Shown here: one piece after another, positions 1 to 8,723 of the stretch
Layout of the letters: each line of letters opens with the position of its first letter
How positions within the stretch are numbered: position 1 is the stretch's first letter
Assembly (NCBI RefSeq): GCF_004022485.1
Contig: NZ_CP034951.1
Coordinates: forward strand, 558,001-622,000
DNA length: 64,000 nucleotides
Direction of reading: 5' to 3'
Source: Aequorivita sp. H23M31
GTDB lineage: Bacteria; Bacteroidota; Bacteroidia; Flavobacteriales; Flavobacteriaceae
Position numbers and translations under genes: made by a program
The notes under the pieces: generated by a model
The model's input: only the letters and a program-made list of their open reading frames with translations
What the model was told of the DNA's origin: nothing
Databases searched by the model: none

Positions 1-14
1 GATTCAATTAATAA

Positions 15-500
15 TTATAGATCTTTCAGCATCTGCACTGGGCAGGAAAAATGACCTGTATTTCCGATCGGGCCTTCGATATAATCAAATCCCGATTTTC
101 TGTATAGCTTTTGAGCTGGAACCATATACTCCATTGTTTCAAGATAAATTTGGTCAAATTTGAATTCCCTGGCTTTAGCGATGCAGAATTCCATCAACTG
201 TTTCCCAATTCCCAATCCCCTAGCTTCAGGTATAAAATACATTTTCTGAAGTTCGCATATATTTCCCTTGTAGTTTTCCAGAGGAGCAATTCCAGCTCCA
301 CCTAAAAGAACACGGTTTTTTTCGACTACAAAATAAGCGGTTCGCGGATTTTGATAAGTTTCAAACATACAATCTAACGCACTGTCGGCATAAGCCGTTC
401 CCACTTTTGGAACACCAAGATCCTCCAAAACTTGTCGAATAACGAGTGCAATATTTGGGTTATCTCTTTTTTCAATAAGACGAATAATCGGTAGGGCCAT
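15..500 (-). CDS. GNAT-family N-acetyltransferase
   Basis: This 161-residue protein has the GNAT fold. The acetyl-CoA pyrophosphate loop is visible as EARGLGIGK at residues 92-100, following the beta strand MYFIP, and a C-terminal AQKLYRKSGF motif matches GNAT motif B. It should transfer an acetyl group from acetyl-CoA to an amine, but the substrate cannot be read from the sequence. The ATG at 498-500 is the natural start. It is divergent from ribD with only 27 bases between start codons, so the two promoters must overlap or lie in the neighbouring gene. No operon partner is visible because the window begins just past its stop codon. Confidence 0.85.
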   Translation of the reverse strand: MALPIIRLIEKRDNPNIALVIRQVLEDLGVPKVGTAYADSALDCMFETYQNPRTAYFVVEKNRVLLGGAGIAPLENYKGNICELQKMYFIPEARGLGIGKQLMEFCIAKAREFKFDQIYLETMEYMVPAQKLYRKSGFDYIEGPIGNTGHFSCPVQMLKDL

Positions 501-527
501 CTGATTAAATCCTTGTATTTTTACGCT

Positions 528-1589
528 GTGAAATTACATGAAAAATATATGTCACGCTGTATCCAGCTTGCCAAAAATGGGCTGGGCACCACCTATCCCA
601 ACCCTTTGGTGGGATGTGTAATTGTTGTAAATGACAAAATAATTGGCGAGGGATGGCATTATAAAGCTGGCGAGCCACACGCAGAGGTAAATGCTATTTC
701 AAATGTAAAAGATCCTGAATTGCTTAAGGAAGCGACCATTTATGTTAGTTTGGAACCATGTAGCCATTTTGGGAAGACGCCGCCTTGTTCCCATTTAATT
801 ATTTCAAAAGGTATTAAAAATATAATAGTCGGAAGCGTGGATCCAAATCCGAAGGTTGCCGGACGCGGAATTAAAAAGCTACAGGATTCGGGGTGCAACG
901 TTATTTCTGGAGTATTGGAAGCGCAATGTAACGAATTGAACAAACGCTTTTTTACTTTTCATCGTAACAAGAGACCCTTTATCTTTCTTAAATGGGCGGA
1001 AACTCTTAATGGATTTATCGCACCAAAAAAAGAAACTAGATCGGCAACCACACCTGTATGGATCACTAATAAATTTTCCAGGCAGTTGGTTCACAAAATG
1101 CGGTCAGAAGAAATGGCAATATTGGTCGGTACGAATACTGTTCGGGAAGATAATCCATCGTTAACACTAAGAGAATGGGCGGGCCAAAATCCCATTAGAA
1201 TTATAATTGATAAGGAGCTAAAGCTCTCCTCGAAATATTCGGTTTTTGATGGCAGCGCTGAGACTTTGGTGTTTACATCGCGAAATGCAAAACCTCCCGT
1301 CGGATTAGAACATCCCCTTCATTACCTACAAATTGATTTCACCAAAGAAATTGCCTCTCAAATATGCCAAATTTTATATGAAAAAGGTATTCAATCCTTG
1401 ATTGTTGAAGGCGGAGCAAAAACTCTAGCAACTTTTATCACCACAAATCTATGGGATGAAGCTTTTATATTTATTGGGCCCAGCCAATTTGGGGAAGGAA
1501 TCTCCGCTCCAACTATTAAAGGTAATTTAGTTTTTGAAAGCAACATCAAGAAAGACCGTATACTCCACCTTAAAAATTTTAAACCTTGA
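528..1589 (+). CDS. ribD: Riboflavin biosynthesis deaminase/reductase RibD
   Basis: Bifunctional enzyme of riboflavin synthesis: the N-terminal cytidine-deaminase-like domain deaminates the pyrimidine intermediate, and the C-terminal dihydrofolate-reductase-like domain reduces its ribosyl side chain with NADPH. Counting from the chosen start, the zinc and catalytic site is HAE at 51-53, with Cys78 and Cys87 in PCSHFGKTPPC. The reductase domain fills about residues 150-353. No ATG precedes the conserved N-terminus: TTG 513, GTG 528 and ATG 549 are in frame, and GTG 528 gives the family-like beginning HEKYMSRCIQLAKNG. The stop codon overlaps the next gene by four bases, suggesting translational coupling. 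Confidence 0.93.
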   Translation: MKLHEKYMSRCIQLAKNGLGTTYPNPLVGCVIVVNDKIIGEGWHYKAGEPHAEVNAISNVKDPELLKEATIYVSLEPCSHFGKTPPCSHLIISKGIKNIIVGSVDPNPKVAGRGIKKLQDSGCNVISGVLEAQCNELNKRFFTFHRNKRPFIFLKWAETLNGFIAPKKETRSATTPVWITNKFSRQLVHKMRSEEMAILVGTNTVREDNPSLTLREWAGQNPIRIIIDKELKLSSKYSVFDGSAETLVFTSRNAKPPVGLEHPLHYLQIDFTKEIASQICQILYEKGIQSLIVEGGAKTLATFITTNLWDEAFIFIGPSQFGEGISAPTIKGNLVFESNIKKDRILHLKNFKP

Positions 1590-2458
1590 TAGCTCTTGCG
1601 CTGAGCATCCTCTCCTCCACAACTATTTATGTGGTTTTTAAGATTTTTACAAGATATAACATCAATACCCTACACGCCATTGTCACAAACTATGTAGTGG
1701 CTACATTTTGTGGAATTCTGCTACAACCCAATGAAATTCATCTGGCACAAACTTTTCAATACTCATGGTTTCCCTTCGCCTTAGGGCTGGGAGTTCTTTT
1801 TATAATCGTATTTAACCTAATGGGAATTACCGCTCAGCGCAATGGACTCTCTGTAGTATCCGTGGCAGCAAAAATGAGCGTGGTAATTCCAATTCTATTT
1901 GGGTTACTTTATTATAAGGAAAGTTTAGGAAATCTAAAGTTTATCGGAATTCTTCTCGCGTTGGTTGCCGTATATTTAGTCTCCATTAAACGGGAAGATA
2001 GCCTGAAAATAAAGGCATCAAATTTTATCTTTCCAGTCTTGGTTTTTACAGGAAGTGGAGTTATTGATACTTCTGTAAAATATTTGGAAGGTGAATATGT
2101 TGGAAAGGATGACATCTCGATATTTTCAGCGACGATTTACACCATGGCGGCATTAGTGGGAATAGGAATATTGTCTGTTCAAGCTCTCCAGGGTAAATTC
2201 CAGTTTCAGTTTAAAAATGTAGTGGGAGGAATTGCCCTAGGAATTCCAAATTTCTTTTCTATTTATTTCTTGCTTCAGGCCTTGCGCAGTGGTATTTTTG
2301 AAAGTTCGGGAATCTTTACCATCAACAATGTTTCCGTTGTAATGATTTCTACTTTGTTAGGAATCTTGTTGTTCCAGGAAAAACTATTGATCAAAAATTG
2401 GATTGGGATTATTCTGGCAATTTTTGGGATTTTATTGATAACTCTTGGAAAATGGTAA
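1586..2458 (+). CDS. EamA/DMT-family membrane transporter
   Basis: A 290-residue hydrophobic protein with about ten predicted transmembrane helices arranged as two EamA-type halves (roughly residues 1-130 and 145-290), as in the drug/metabolite transporter superfamily. Such proteins export or import small metabolites; the substrate is unknown. The start is TTG within TTGA, so it overlaps the ribD stop codon by four bases and is probably translated by coupling. No ATG lies near the first helix. Placement directly after ribD suggests co-transcription, but gives no proof of flavin transport. Confidence 0.8.
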   Translation: MIALALSILSSTTIYVVFKIFTRYNINTLHAIVTNYVVATFCGILLQPNEIHLAQTFQYSWFPFALGLGVLFIIVFNLMGITAQRNGLSVVSVAAKMSVVIPILFGLLYYKESLGNLKFIGILLALVAVYLVSIKREDSLKIKASNFIFPVLVFTGSGVIDTSVKYLEGEYVGKDDISIFSATIYTMAALVGIGILSVQALQGKFQFQFKNVVGGIALGIPNFFSIYFLLQALRSGIFESSGIFTINNVSVVMISTLLGILLFQEKLLIKNWIGIILAIFGILLITLGKW

Positions 2459-2492
2459 TCATTTCCGGGGAATAATATAACATTACTTACAA

Positions 2493-3134
2493 TTGGATAT
2501 TGAAAAAGACACATATAAAACTATTCTAAAACCTTCCCAAGAAGTTGTTTACAAGGAAAAAGGCAGCAAATTTTTTGGTTATGCCTTTCCCGTTTCTACA
2601 GAGGAGGCTATAAAGGAACATATAGAAGTTCTTAAGAAGCAACATCATAGTGCGCGACATTGGTGTTATGCCTGGCAATTGGGCAAAGAATATGAACACT
2701 TTCGCGCCAATGATGATGGAGAACCTACTAACAGCGCAGGAATGCCTATTTATGGCCAGTTGCAGGCATTTAACGTCACTAATATCGCAGTGATTGTCGT
2801 TAGATATTTCGGAGGAACAAAACTGGGTGTCGGTGGATTGATACAAGCTTATAAAACGGCTGCGCAAATGGCTCTTGAATCCAGCAAAATTGTCGAGAAA
2901 ACTATTGATGAAACTTTTTTTCTCCAATTTGAGTATCCGGAAATGAATACGGTAATGCGAATTATTAAGGACGAAAATATTACAGTAACCAATCAGAAAA
3001 TGGAACTTGACTGCGAGTTTGAAATTTCTATTCGCAAAAAAGAAGCAAAAAGGATTTTTGAAATATTTGAAAATACTTATAAGGTGAAAATTAAATCAAC
3101 TCTAGACCTAGGGGAAGGAAAAGAAAATTCTTAA
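2493..3134 (+). CDS. YigZ/IMPACT-family protein
   Basis: A 213-residue member of the UPF0029 (IMPACT/YigZ) family. The diagnostic stretches are ANDDGEPTNSAGMPI near residue 75 and VVRYFGGTKLGVGGL near residue 100, followed by a small ferredoxin-like C-terminal domain. Eukaryotic IMPACT modulates Gcn2 and bacterial YigZ is poorly characterised, so the molecular role is not known. The start is TTG at 2493; the next ATG lies inside the conserved domain and cannot be the start. It lies 34 bases after the transporter gene and converges with the thioesterase gene. Confidence 0.85.
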   Translation: MDIEKDTYKTILKPSQEVVYKEKGSKFFGYAFPVSTEEAIKEHIEVLKKQHHSARHWCYAWQLGKEYEHFRANDDGEPTNSAGMPIYGQLQAFNVTNIAVIVVRYFGGTKLGVGGLIQAYKTAAQMALESSKIVEKTIDETFFLQFEYPEMNTVMRIIKDENITVTNQKMELDCEFEISIRKKEAKRIFEIFENTYKVKIKSTLDLGEGKENS

Positions 3135-3155
3135 AAGAAGTTAATTCAAATTTAA

Positions 3156-3551
3156 TTATACCAACTTATCAAGTAAATATTGTGGTGCTTTCATCAACTT
3201 TTTGGTGGTACTATTAACAAAAACAAGAACGGTTGTCGCACGGATCAGAAGTTGTTTGGATTCATTATAAATCTCGTAGTAAAATTCGATTTTTACGCTA
3301 GGCAATTTCTTTAAAGTGGTCTTTACCGTGAGCACGTCGTCATAGTACGCTGGCAGCTTATAATCGATGCTTAAATGGACCACCGGAAGGTGAACATTAT
3401 TGGCTTCCATCCACTTGTATGAATACCCCAGCTCCCGAAGCCACTCGGTTCGGCCCTGCTCTAGGTACTGTGCATAGTTCCCATAATATACTACTCCCAT
3501 TTGGTCGGTTTCTCCGTATCGGACCCTAATTTTTGTGATTGTATTTTTCAA
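3156..3551 (-). CDS. YbgC/FadM-type acyl-CoA thioesterase
   Basis: A 131-residue single hotdog-fold protein. The 4-hydroxybenzoyl-CoA thioesterase signature is near the N-terminus: GETDQMGVVYYGNY, with the probable catalytic Asp16. Enzymes of this group hydrolyse acyl-CoA thioesters in the cytoplasm; chain preference cannot be read here. The start is TTG at 3549-3551, since the only nearby ATG lies inside the catalytic motif. It faces dnaA across about 200 bases and converges with the YigZ-family gene, so it is probably monocistronic. Confidence 0.85.
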   Translation of the reverse strand: MKNTITKIRVRYGETDQMGVVYYGNYAQYLEQGRTEWLRELGYSYKWMEANNVHLPVVHLSIDYKLPAYYDDVLTVKTTLKKLPSVKIEFYYEIYNESKQLLIRATTVLVFVNSTTKKLMKAPQYLLDKLV

Positions 3552-3625
3552 AATATCGTGTTTATGACAAAAGGATTTTGTAGATTTAGCAAAAGTGAAG
3601 TATGGCGAAAAAAAACGTGTATTTC

Positions 3626-3646
3626 AACCCCTGATGGGTTTTTTTT
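3626..3646 (+). terminator. Intrinsic terminator-like hairpin upstream of dnaA
   Basis: AACCC-CTGAT-GGGTT followed by a run of eight T residues on the plus strand. No plus-strand gene reads into it, because the neighbours are divergent. It may be an attenuator in a long dnaA leader or a terminator of a short RNA. The stem is only five base pairs. Confidence 0.45.
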
Positions 3647-3753
3647 ATAACTTTTTTGTTCACATATTTGCACAGTTGAGAATAACTCGGAAAGTCCTCC
3701 TCCAATTATTTATCGGCACAAACTTTTTTAAAAACAAAACTTAATTTTTAACT

Positions 3754-5181
3754 ATGAACAGAACTGCGGAATCGGTTTGGGACAATTGTTTGGCTTTTAT
3801 CGAAGATAATATTTCTTCACAAGCTTACAAAACATGGTTCGAGCCCATAAAGGCAGTTAAACTGGCAGATAATGCCCTCAGTATTCAGGTTCCAAGTAAA
3901 TTTTTTTACGAATGGCTGGAGGAACATTACGTTAAAATATTAAAAGTTGCGTTGACAAAGGAATTGGGCGCTACAGCTAAGTTGGTGTATATCATTAGGA
4001 TGGAAAACACCTACGGTAACAAGCTGCCCTTTACCGAAAAAATACCGAGTTCAAACCGGAGCAATATGCAATTGCAGGAGGTTGATGTTCCCGTTAAGAA
4101 CAAAAGTCCGGAACTTAAAAATCCATTTGTAATTCCGGGTATTCGGAACGTTAAAATCGAATCGCAACTTAATCCAAATTATAATTTTGAAAATTTCCTT
4201 GAAGGTGATTCCAACCGCTTGGCAAGATCCGCTGGTTTAGCTGTGGCCAATAAACCAGGAGGAACTTCATTTAATCCTCTTCTTATTTTTGGGGGTGTGG
4301 GATTAGGAAAAACACATTTGGGCCACGCAATTGGTGTGGACATAAAAGATAAGTATCCCGAAAAAACGGTGTTGTATATATCTGCCGAAAAGTTTACCCA
4401 GCAGTATATAGAATCAGTTAGAAAAAACAATAGAAACGACTTTATCCACTTTTACCAGATAATTGATGTGCTAATTGTGGACGATATCCAATTGTTCTCC
4501 GGAAAAGCTGGAACGCAAGATGTTTTCTTCCACGTTTTTAATCATTTGCATCAAAACGGAAAACAGGTTATACTCACGAGTGATAAGGCGCCCGTGGATA
4601 TGATCGATATAGAACAGCGCTTGTTATCTCGCTTTAAATGGGGACTTTCAGCCGAATTGAACCATCCTGATTATGATACCAGAGTAGCGATTATTGAGAA
4701 CAAACTCTATCGGGATGGAGTAGAAATGCCGGGAGAAATTGTTGAATTTTTAGCCAATAATATTAAAACAAATATCCGTGAACTGGAAGGAGCTATTATC
4801 TCTTTAATTGCTCATTCCTCTTTCAACAAAAAGGAAATCACAATTGATCTTGCCCGTAAGATTGTTGAAAACTATGTGAAGCATACTAAACGAGAAGTTT
4901 CCATAGATTATATACAAAAGGTGGTAAGCGATTACTTCCAGATGGATGTGGACACGCTTCAATCCAAAACCAGAAAACGCCATATAGTTCAAGCTAGACA
5001 GCTGGCGATGTTCTTTGCCAAAAAATACACGAAGGCTTCTCTGGCGTCCATTGGTTCGCAAATAGGTCAGCGGGACCACGCTACCGTATTGCACGCCTGT
5101 AAAACCGTAAACAACCTTTCTACTACCGACAAGCAATTCCGGAAGTACGTTGAGGACCTCAACAAAAAACTTACGCTCTAA
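3754..5181 (+). CDS. dnaA: Chromosomal replication initiator DnaA
   Basis: Full-length DnaA of 475 residues. Domain I at about 1-80 is the oligomerisation and helicase-loading region, and domain II at 90-130 is a linker. Domain III is the AAA+ ATPase with Walker A GGVGLGKTH at 180-188 and Walker B LIVDD at 240-244. Domain IV is the DNA-binding region with the DnaA signature GQRDHATVLHACKTV near 435-450. It binds DnaA boxes and melts the origin. The ATG at 3754 gives the usual N-terminus. The next gene is a low-molecular-weight phosphatase 85 bases downstream. The flanks do not contain a DnaA-box cluster, so oriC is probably elsewhere. Confidence 0.98.
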   Translation: MNRTAESVWDNCLAFIEDNISSQAYKTWFEPIKAVKLADNALSIQVPSKFFYEWLEEHYVKILKVALTKELGATAKLVYIIRMENTYGNKLPFTEKIPSSNRSNMQLQEVDVPVKNKSPELKNPFVIPGIRNVKIESQLNPNYNFENFLEGDSNRLARSAGLAVANKPGGTSFNPLLIFGGVGLGKTHLGHAIGVDIKDKYPEKTVLYISAEKFTQQYIESVRKNNRNDFIHFYQIIDVLIVDDIQLFSGKAGTQDVFFHVFNHLHQNGKQVILTSDKAPVDMIDIEQRLLSRFKWGLSAELNHPDYDTRVAIIENKLYRDGVEMPGEIVEFLANNIKTNIRELEGAIISLIAHSSFNKKEITIDLARKIVENYVKHTKREVSIDYIQKVVSDYFQMDVDTLQSKTRKRHIVQARQLAMFFAKKYTKASLASIGSQIGQRDHATVLHACKTVNNLSTTDKQFRKYVEDLNKKLTL

Positions 5182-5230
5182 GTCTCTTTAAAACCTCTAA
5201 TAATAAGTTTTAGGAAAGTTCGATATTCGC

Positions 5231-5238
5231 TATCTTTG
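5231..5238 (+). promoter_or_regulatory. -7 box (TATCTTTG) before the phosphatase gene
   Basis: Exact match to the Bacteroidetes TAnnTTTG -7 element, 28 bases before the TTG start at 5267. No convincing -33 TTG is seen. It implies the phosphatase gene can be transcribed separately from dnaA. Confidence 0.55.
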
Positions 5239-5266
5239 AAAAACTCGATATTTAACAACGAACGGT

Positions 5267-5722
5267 TTGAAAAAGAAAAGAATTCTTATGGTCTGTCTCG
5301 GCAACATCTGCCGCTCTCCATTAGCTGAAGGAATTTTAAAATCCAAAATTGACACCTCTAAAGTATTTGTGGATTCCGCAGGGACTGGACATTGGCATGT
5401 TGGGGAATCTCCCGATCCAAGAAGTATTGAGATAGCCGGGCATTACAACTTGGACATCACAGATCAGCGCGGCAGACAATTTAGCGCGAAGGATTTTGAC
5501 GATTTCGATCTTATTTATGTTATGGATAATTCCAACAAGGAAAATGTTCTCGCGCTTGCCCAAAATGAAGGACAAAGAAAAAAAGTGAAAATGATACTGG
5601 ACGAAGTTTTCCCCGGAGAAAATGTTGATGTTCCAGATCCATATTTTGGTGGAGGGGTTACGTTCGATAGTGTTTATAAAATGCTGGATGACGCCTGCGA
5701 GGTAATTGCACAAAAAATATAA
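5267..5722 (+). CDS. Low-molecular-weight protein-tyrosine phosphatase
   Basis: A 151-residue LMW-PTP. The P-loop CX5R is CLGNICR at residues 10-16, followed by SPLAEG, and the general-acid motif DPYFGG lies near residue 125. It removes phosphate from tyrosine residues on proteins or from low-molecular-weight arsenate/phosphate substrates; bacterial members often act on exopolysaccharide tyrosine kinases, but no such kinase is in the window. The start is TTG at 5267, because the in-frame ATG at 5288 would cut into the strand before the P-loop. Confidence 0.92.
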   Translation: MKKKRILMVCLGNICRSPLAEGILKSKIDTSKVFVDSAGTGHWHVGESPDPRSIEIAGHYNLDITDQRGRQFSAKDFDDFDLIYVMDNSNKENVLALAQNEGQRKKVKMILDEVFPGENVDVPDPYFGGGVTFDSVYKMLDDACEVIAQKI

Positions 5723-5772
5723 AAAACAGAAGACCTTATAGCAAGGTTTCAGAACGTTAAAAAATAGCTGCT

Positions 5773-7155
5773 ATGAAGAAATCATTATTATTAGTGACGT
5801 TTATTTTTATGGCAGGATGGACTTTTGCCCAAGAAGTAACTATAGAACTTTTTAAAGGAGGTTTTAATTCTCCCCTCAATCTTCAACATGCCCAGGATAA
5901 CCGTCTATTTGTGGTGGAACAAGGGGGCAAAATAAAGATTGTACAAGCAAATGGAACTGTGAATACTACTGCTTTTTTGGACATTTCCAGTCAGGTATCA
6001 CATGGGAGTGAACAGGGATTGCTAGGATTGGCATTTCATCCCAATTATGCTGCTAATGGATATTTCTACATAAACTATACAGATACGAATGGGGATACTC
6101 ACATTTCTCGGTTTTCGGTGGATTCCTCAAATGCCGATATTGCGAATAGCAATTCTGAACTTTCAATCTTAACTTATTCTCAACCCTATTCTAACCATAA
6201 TGGTGGGAACTTGGTATTTGGTCCAGATGGCTATCTATACATTTCTTCAGGGGATGGTGGCAGTGGCGGGGACCCTACAAATCAGGCACAAAACATTAAT
6301 TCATTTTTAGGCAAGTTGTTGCGGATTGATGTTGACAATCCTTCTGGAGGGAATAACTATGGCATTCCTACCGACAATCCGTTTTTTGGGAACCAAAATG
6401 CAAAGCAGGAGATCTATGCGTACGGATTGCGCAATCCGTGGCGTTTTTCTATAGATTTAACCGAGAATAATATTTGGATTGCAGATGTGGGACAAAATAA
6501 TATAGAAGAAATAAACCGTGCCCCCTTAACTAGTGCCGGACTTAACTATGGCTGGCGCTGTTATGAAGGATCACAACCTTATAACAATCAAAACTGCCCC
6601 CCTACATCAGAATTGGAATTTCCACTCGCTGAATATACCCATCAAAACGGTAATTGCTCTATTACTGGTGGATATGTTTACAGAGGATCAACATATTCAG
6701 ACATCGCCGGACTTTATTTTTTCGCGGATTATTGTAGCGGAATGATTGGAACAGTTGATGGCTCGGAAAATTTAATAAACCACGGAAATTTTTCAGGCAA
6801 TTGGGTATCCTTTGGAGAGGATCTCAACAAAGAATTATATGTTGTTGATATTTCTGGAGGAAATATTTATAAAATTAACGGTGGAGAAATTGCTTCTACT
6901 GAAAATTCAACCCTAAGTAATGGATTAACCATTTCTCCCAATCCCGCTTCTGACTTTCTCGATTTCACGCTTAAAAATGACACTTTTCAGACAATACAGA
7001 TATTCGATATAAAAGGTCATTTAGTCCATTCTCAAGAAAACATTGCTGGTAACAAAACAACAATTCCGCTAAAGTCTTTAAGTTCGGGGATTTATATGGC
7101 AAGAATAACGAGTGGGAAAGGTTTGGTAATGGTGAAAAAAATAATTATCCGCTGA
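5773..7155 (+). CDS. Secreted PQQ-type sugar dehydrogenase with T9SS sorting domain
   Basis: A 460-residue exported protein. Signal peptide at 1-19 with cleavage before Gln20 (FAQ). A six-bladed beta-propeller of the glucose/sorbosone dehydrogenase family spans about 25-370; typical stretches are GLLGLAFHPNY, SNHNGGNLVFGPDG and GLRNPWRFS. Residues about 385-460 form a type A T9SS C-terminal sorting domain beginning LTISPNPASDFLDF and ending KKIIIR. It is expected to reach the cell surface or medium through the type IX system and oxidise a sugar or related alcohol with PQQ. The substrate is unknown. The stop overlaps the next start by one base (TGATG). Confidence 0.88.
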   Translation: MKKSLLLVTFIFMAGWTFAQEVTIELFKGGFNSPLNLQHAQDNRLFVVEQGGKIKIVQANGTVNTTAFLDISSQVSHGSEQGLLGLAFHPNYAANGYFYINYTDTNGDTHISRFSVDSSNADIANSNSELSILTYSQPYSNHNGGNLVFGPDGYLYISSGDGGSGGDPTNQAQNINSFLGKLLRIDVDNPSGGNNYGIPTDNPFFGNQNAKQEIYAYGLRNPWRFSIDLTENNIWIADVGQNNIEEINRAPLTSAGLNYGWRCYEGSQPYNNQNCPPTSELEFPLAEYTHQNGNCSITGGYVYRGSTYSDIAGLYFFADYCSGMIGTVDGSENLINHGNFSGNWVSFGEDLNKELYVVDISGGNIYKINGGEIASTENSTLSNGLTISPNPASDFLDFTLKNDTFQTIQIFDIKGHLVHSQENIAGNKTTIPLKSLSSGIYMARITSGKGLVMVKKIIIR

Positions 7156-7868
7156 TGGACCATCCTAAAGGAAATCTGTATCTGATCCCGTGTACTTTGG
7201 GAGACGTTCCTCCCTTGGCTGTTTTGCCGATTTCCGTGAAAACTACCATTGAGAGAATCAATCATTATATTGTGGAACACGAAAAAAATGCGCGCCGCTT
7301 TATAAAAAGTATTTCCCACGATAAAAAACAATCTGATCTGAAGTTTCAAGAAATCAATAAATTCACACGAGCTGAGGAAATTCCATCTATGCTTTCTCCT
7401 TGCTTAGAGGGTTTTGATGTTGGGATAATAAGTGATGCCGGTTGCCCCGGAGTCGCCGATCCTGGTGCGCGTGCAGTTCAGGCTGCCCATGAAAATGGTA
7501 TTAAAGTTATTCCACTTGTGGGTCCCTCGTCCATTCTTCTGGCACTTATGGCAAGCGGATTTAATGGACAGAATTTTGCATTCAATGGTTATTTACCTAT
7601 CGATAAGCATGAAAGGAAAGCAGAATTAAAACGTCTGGAAAAATTGTCCACCAACCTGGATCAGTCCCAATTGTTTATCGAAACTCCTTACCGCAACAAT
7701 CAAATGCTAGAGAGTCTTTTAGAAACTTTATCGCCAAAGACACGAATTTGCTTAGCCTGCGACTTGACACTTCCTACGGAATACATAAAGACCGCATCCG
7801 TAGAACACTGGAAAAAAAGAAAGGTGGACCTTCATAAAAGACCCACCTTGTTTATTATTCACGGTTAA
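7155..7868 (+). CDS. RsmI-like SAM-dependent tetrapyrrole-methylase-family methyltransferase
   Basis: A 237-residue member of the tetrapyrrole methylase superfamily, closest by motif to RsmI, which 2'-O-methylates C1402 of 16S rRNA. Visible motifs are GNLYLIPCTLGD at the N-terminus, ISDAGCPGVADPGA near residue 93 and VGPSSILLALMASGFNG near 120. It is a little shorter than E. coli RsmI and its N-terminus reads PCTLGD instead of PTPIGN, so it may be the second RsmI-like paralogue known in Bacteroidetes, whose target is unsettled. The start overlaps the preceding stop by one base. It converges with the next gene, four bases apart. Confidence 0.8.
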   Translation: MDHPKGNLYLIPCTLGDVPPLAVLPISVKTTIERINHYIVEHEKNARRFIKSISHDKKQSDLKFQEINKFTRAEEIPSMLSPCLEGFDVGIISDAGCPGVADPGARAVQAAHENGIKVIPLVGPSSILLALMASGFNGQNFAFNGYLPIDKHERKAELKRLEKLSTNLDQSQLFIETPYRNNQMLESLLETLSPKTRICLACDLTLPTEYIKTASVEHWKKRKVDLHKRPTLFIIHG

Positions 7869-7872
7869 CCAA

Positions 7873-8514
7873 CTAACCTATCTTCTTAAAGCGCCTGTTC
7901 GCCTCGATATGAGAAGTGTCATAACCCGAGAATGTTCTCAGATAGTTACGAATAGAGGTTCCGTTTGCATCCGAAAACCTATTTTCCCCACTACTCCTTA
8001 AAAATTTCTTCACATTTCCTGCACCGGCCAAATGTGCCGCTGCCAAAATACCAGATTCGGTTACTTTTACACCACCAATTGTTTTTCCCGCATAGCGCTT
8101 AATATCATTGCGGAGTACCCATTTGTTAAGTGCAATGTACGCGAGAAACGCATCTTCCTGCTGCTGGGAATCGTATAAAAAGTTGGATGTATCTTTAAAA
8201 CCCATCATTTTCAGGGTTGATCTCGAAAATTGGTACTTACCCATATAGCCATAATCGTTTACTATATGATAATCGCCCGCTGATTCCATAAAACCAAGAG
8301 CTTCTTTAAATCCGAGATATGTTTTCCCCAAAAACAAATGAAACTTCGGGGTATAAACTGAAGACATATCTGCTTCAGTTGGAACGTCATAGTTTAACTC
8401 TAATCCTTCTGTACTAAAAGTTGAAAAATCGTAGTCTTTCTTCGAGCTAAATCCCGTCCCTACCAGTAAGGCAACAACAGGCAAAACTGTTATAAAGTAA
8501 AATCTTTTTCTCAT
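7873..8514 (-). CDS. Exported lysozyme/transglycosylase-like protein
   Basis: A 213-residue protein with an N-terminal signal or anchor segment (about 5-25) and a lysozyme-like core. The segment ALGFMESAGDYHIVNDYGYM resembles the catalytic-Glu region of soluble lytic transglycosylases, followed by GKYQFSRSTLKMMG, typical of the SLT-like fold. It probably cleaves peptidoglycan in the periplasm, with Glu near residue 78 as candidate acid. The family assignment rests on motif pattern only. A TATCTTTG box lies 45 bases upstream at 8560-8567. It is transcribed apart from the mltG group behind it. Confidence 0.65.
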   Translation of the reverse strand: MRKRFYFITVLPVVALLVGTGFSSKKDYDFSTFSTEGLELNYDVPTEADMSSVYTPKFHLFLGKTYLGFKEALGFMESAGDYHIVNDYGYMGKYQFSRSTLKMMGFKDTSNFLYDSQQQEDAFLAYIALNKWVLRNDIKRYAGKTIGGVKVTESGILAAAHLAGAGNVKKFLRSSGENRFSDANGTSIRNYLRTFSGYDTSHIEANRRFKKIG

Positions 8515-8559
8515 TACAAATCAAATTCGAATATGTAAACACATTCTCTTTCTTGCGCG

Positions 8560-8567
8560 CAAAGATA
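8560..8567 (-). promoter_or_regulatory. -7 box (TATCTTTG) for the lysozyme-like gene
   Basis: Exact TAnnTTTG on the minus strand, 45 bases upstream of the ATG at 8514. No clear -33 TTG. Confidence 0.5.
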
Positions 8568-8650
8568 AGTAATTTTTTAAAAACCTGATTTATAGCTCGT
8601 TAAATAAATGTGAAAAGAACGAAAGGGTTATTTGGACCAAAACCGTCAGT

Positions 8651-8673
8651 ACCTATAAACACAGTCTATAGGT
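8651..8673. repeat. Inverted repeat ACCTATA-N9-TATAGGT
   Basis: A perfect 7-bp dyad in the gap between the lysozyme-like gene and mltG, just past the mltG stop codon. It may end mltG transcription, but there is no T-run on the minus strand, so a terminator call is weak. Confidence 0.4.
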
Positions 8674-8723
8674 TCAATTTGGGAATTTATCTCGAGGAAA
8701 ATTTAATGGGTTTTAAATGAATA

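Noticed and set aside
3552..3753. Possible replication origin beside dnaA
   Set aside because: No cluster of DnaA boxes (TTATCCACA-like) was found; only one weak TTATCGGCA-like word. Bacteroidetes dnaA is often away from oriC.
7826..7868. Hairpin AAGGTGG...CCACCTT near the end of the RsmI-like gene
   Set aside because: It lies inside coding sequence and has no T-run, so it is probably chance.
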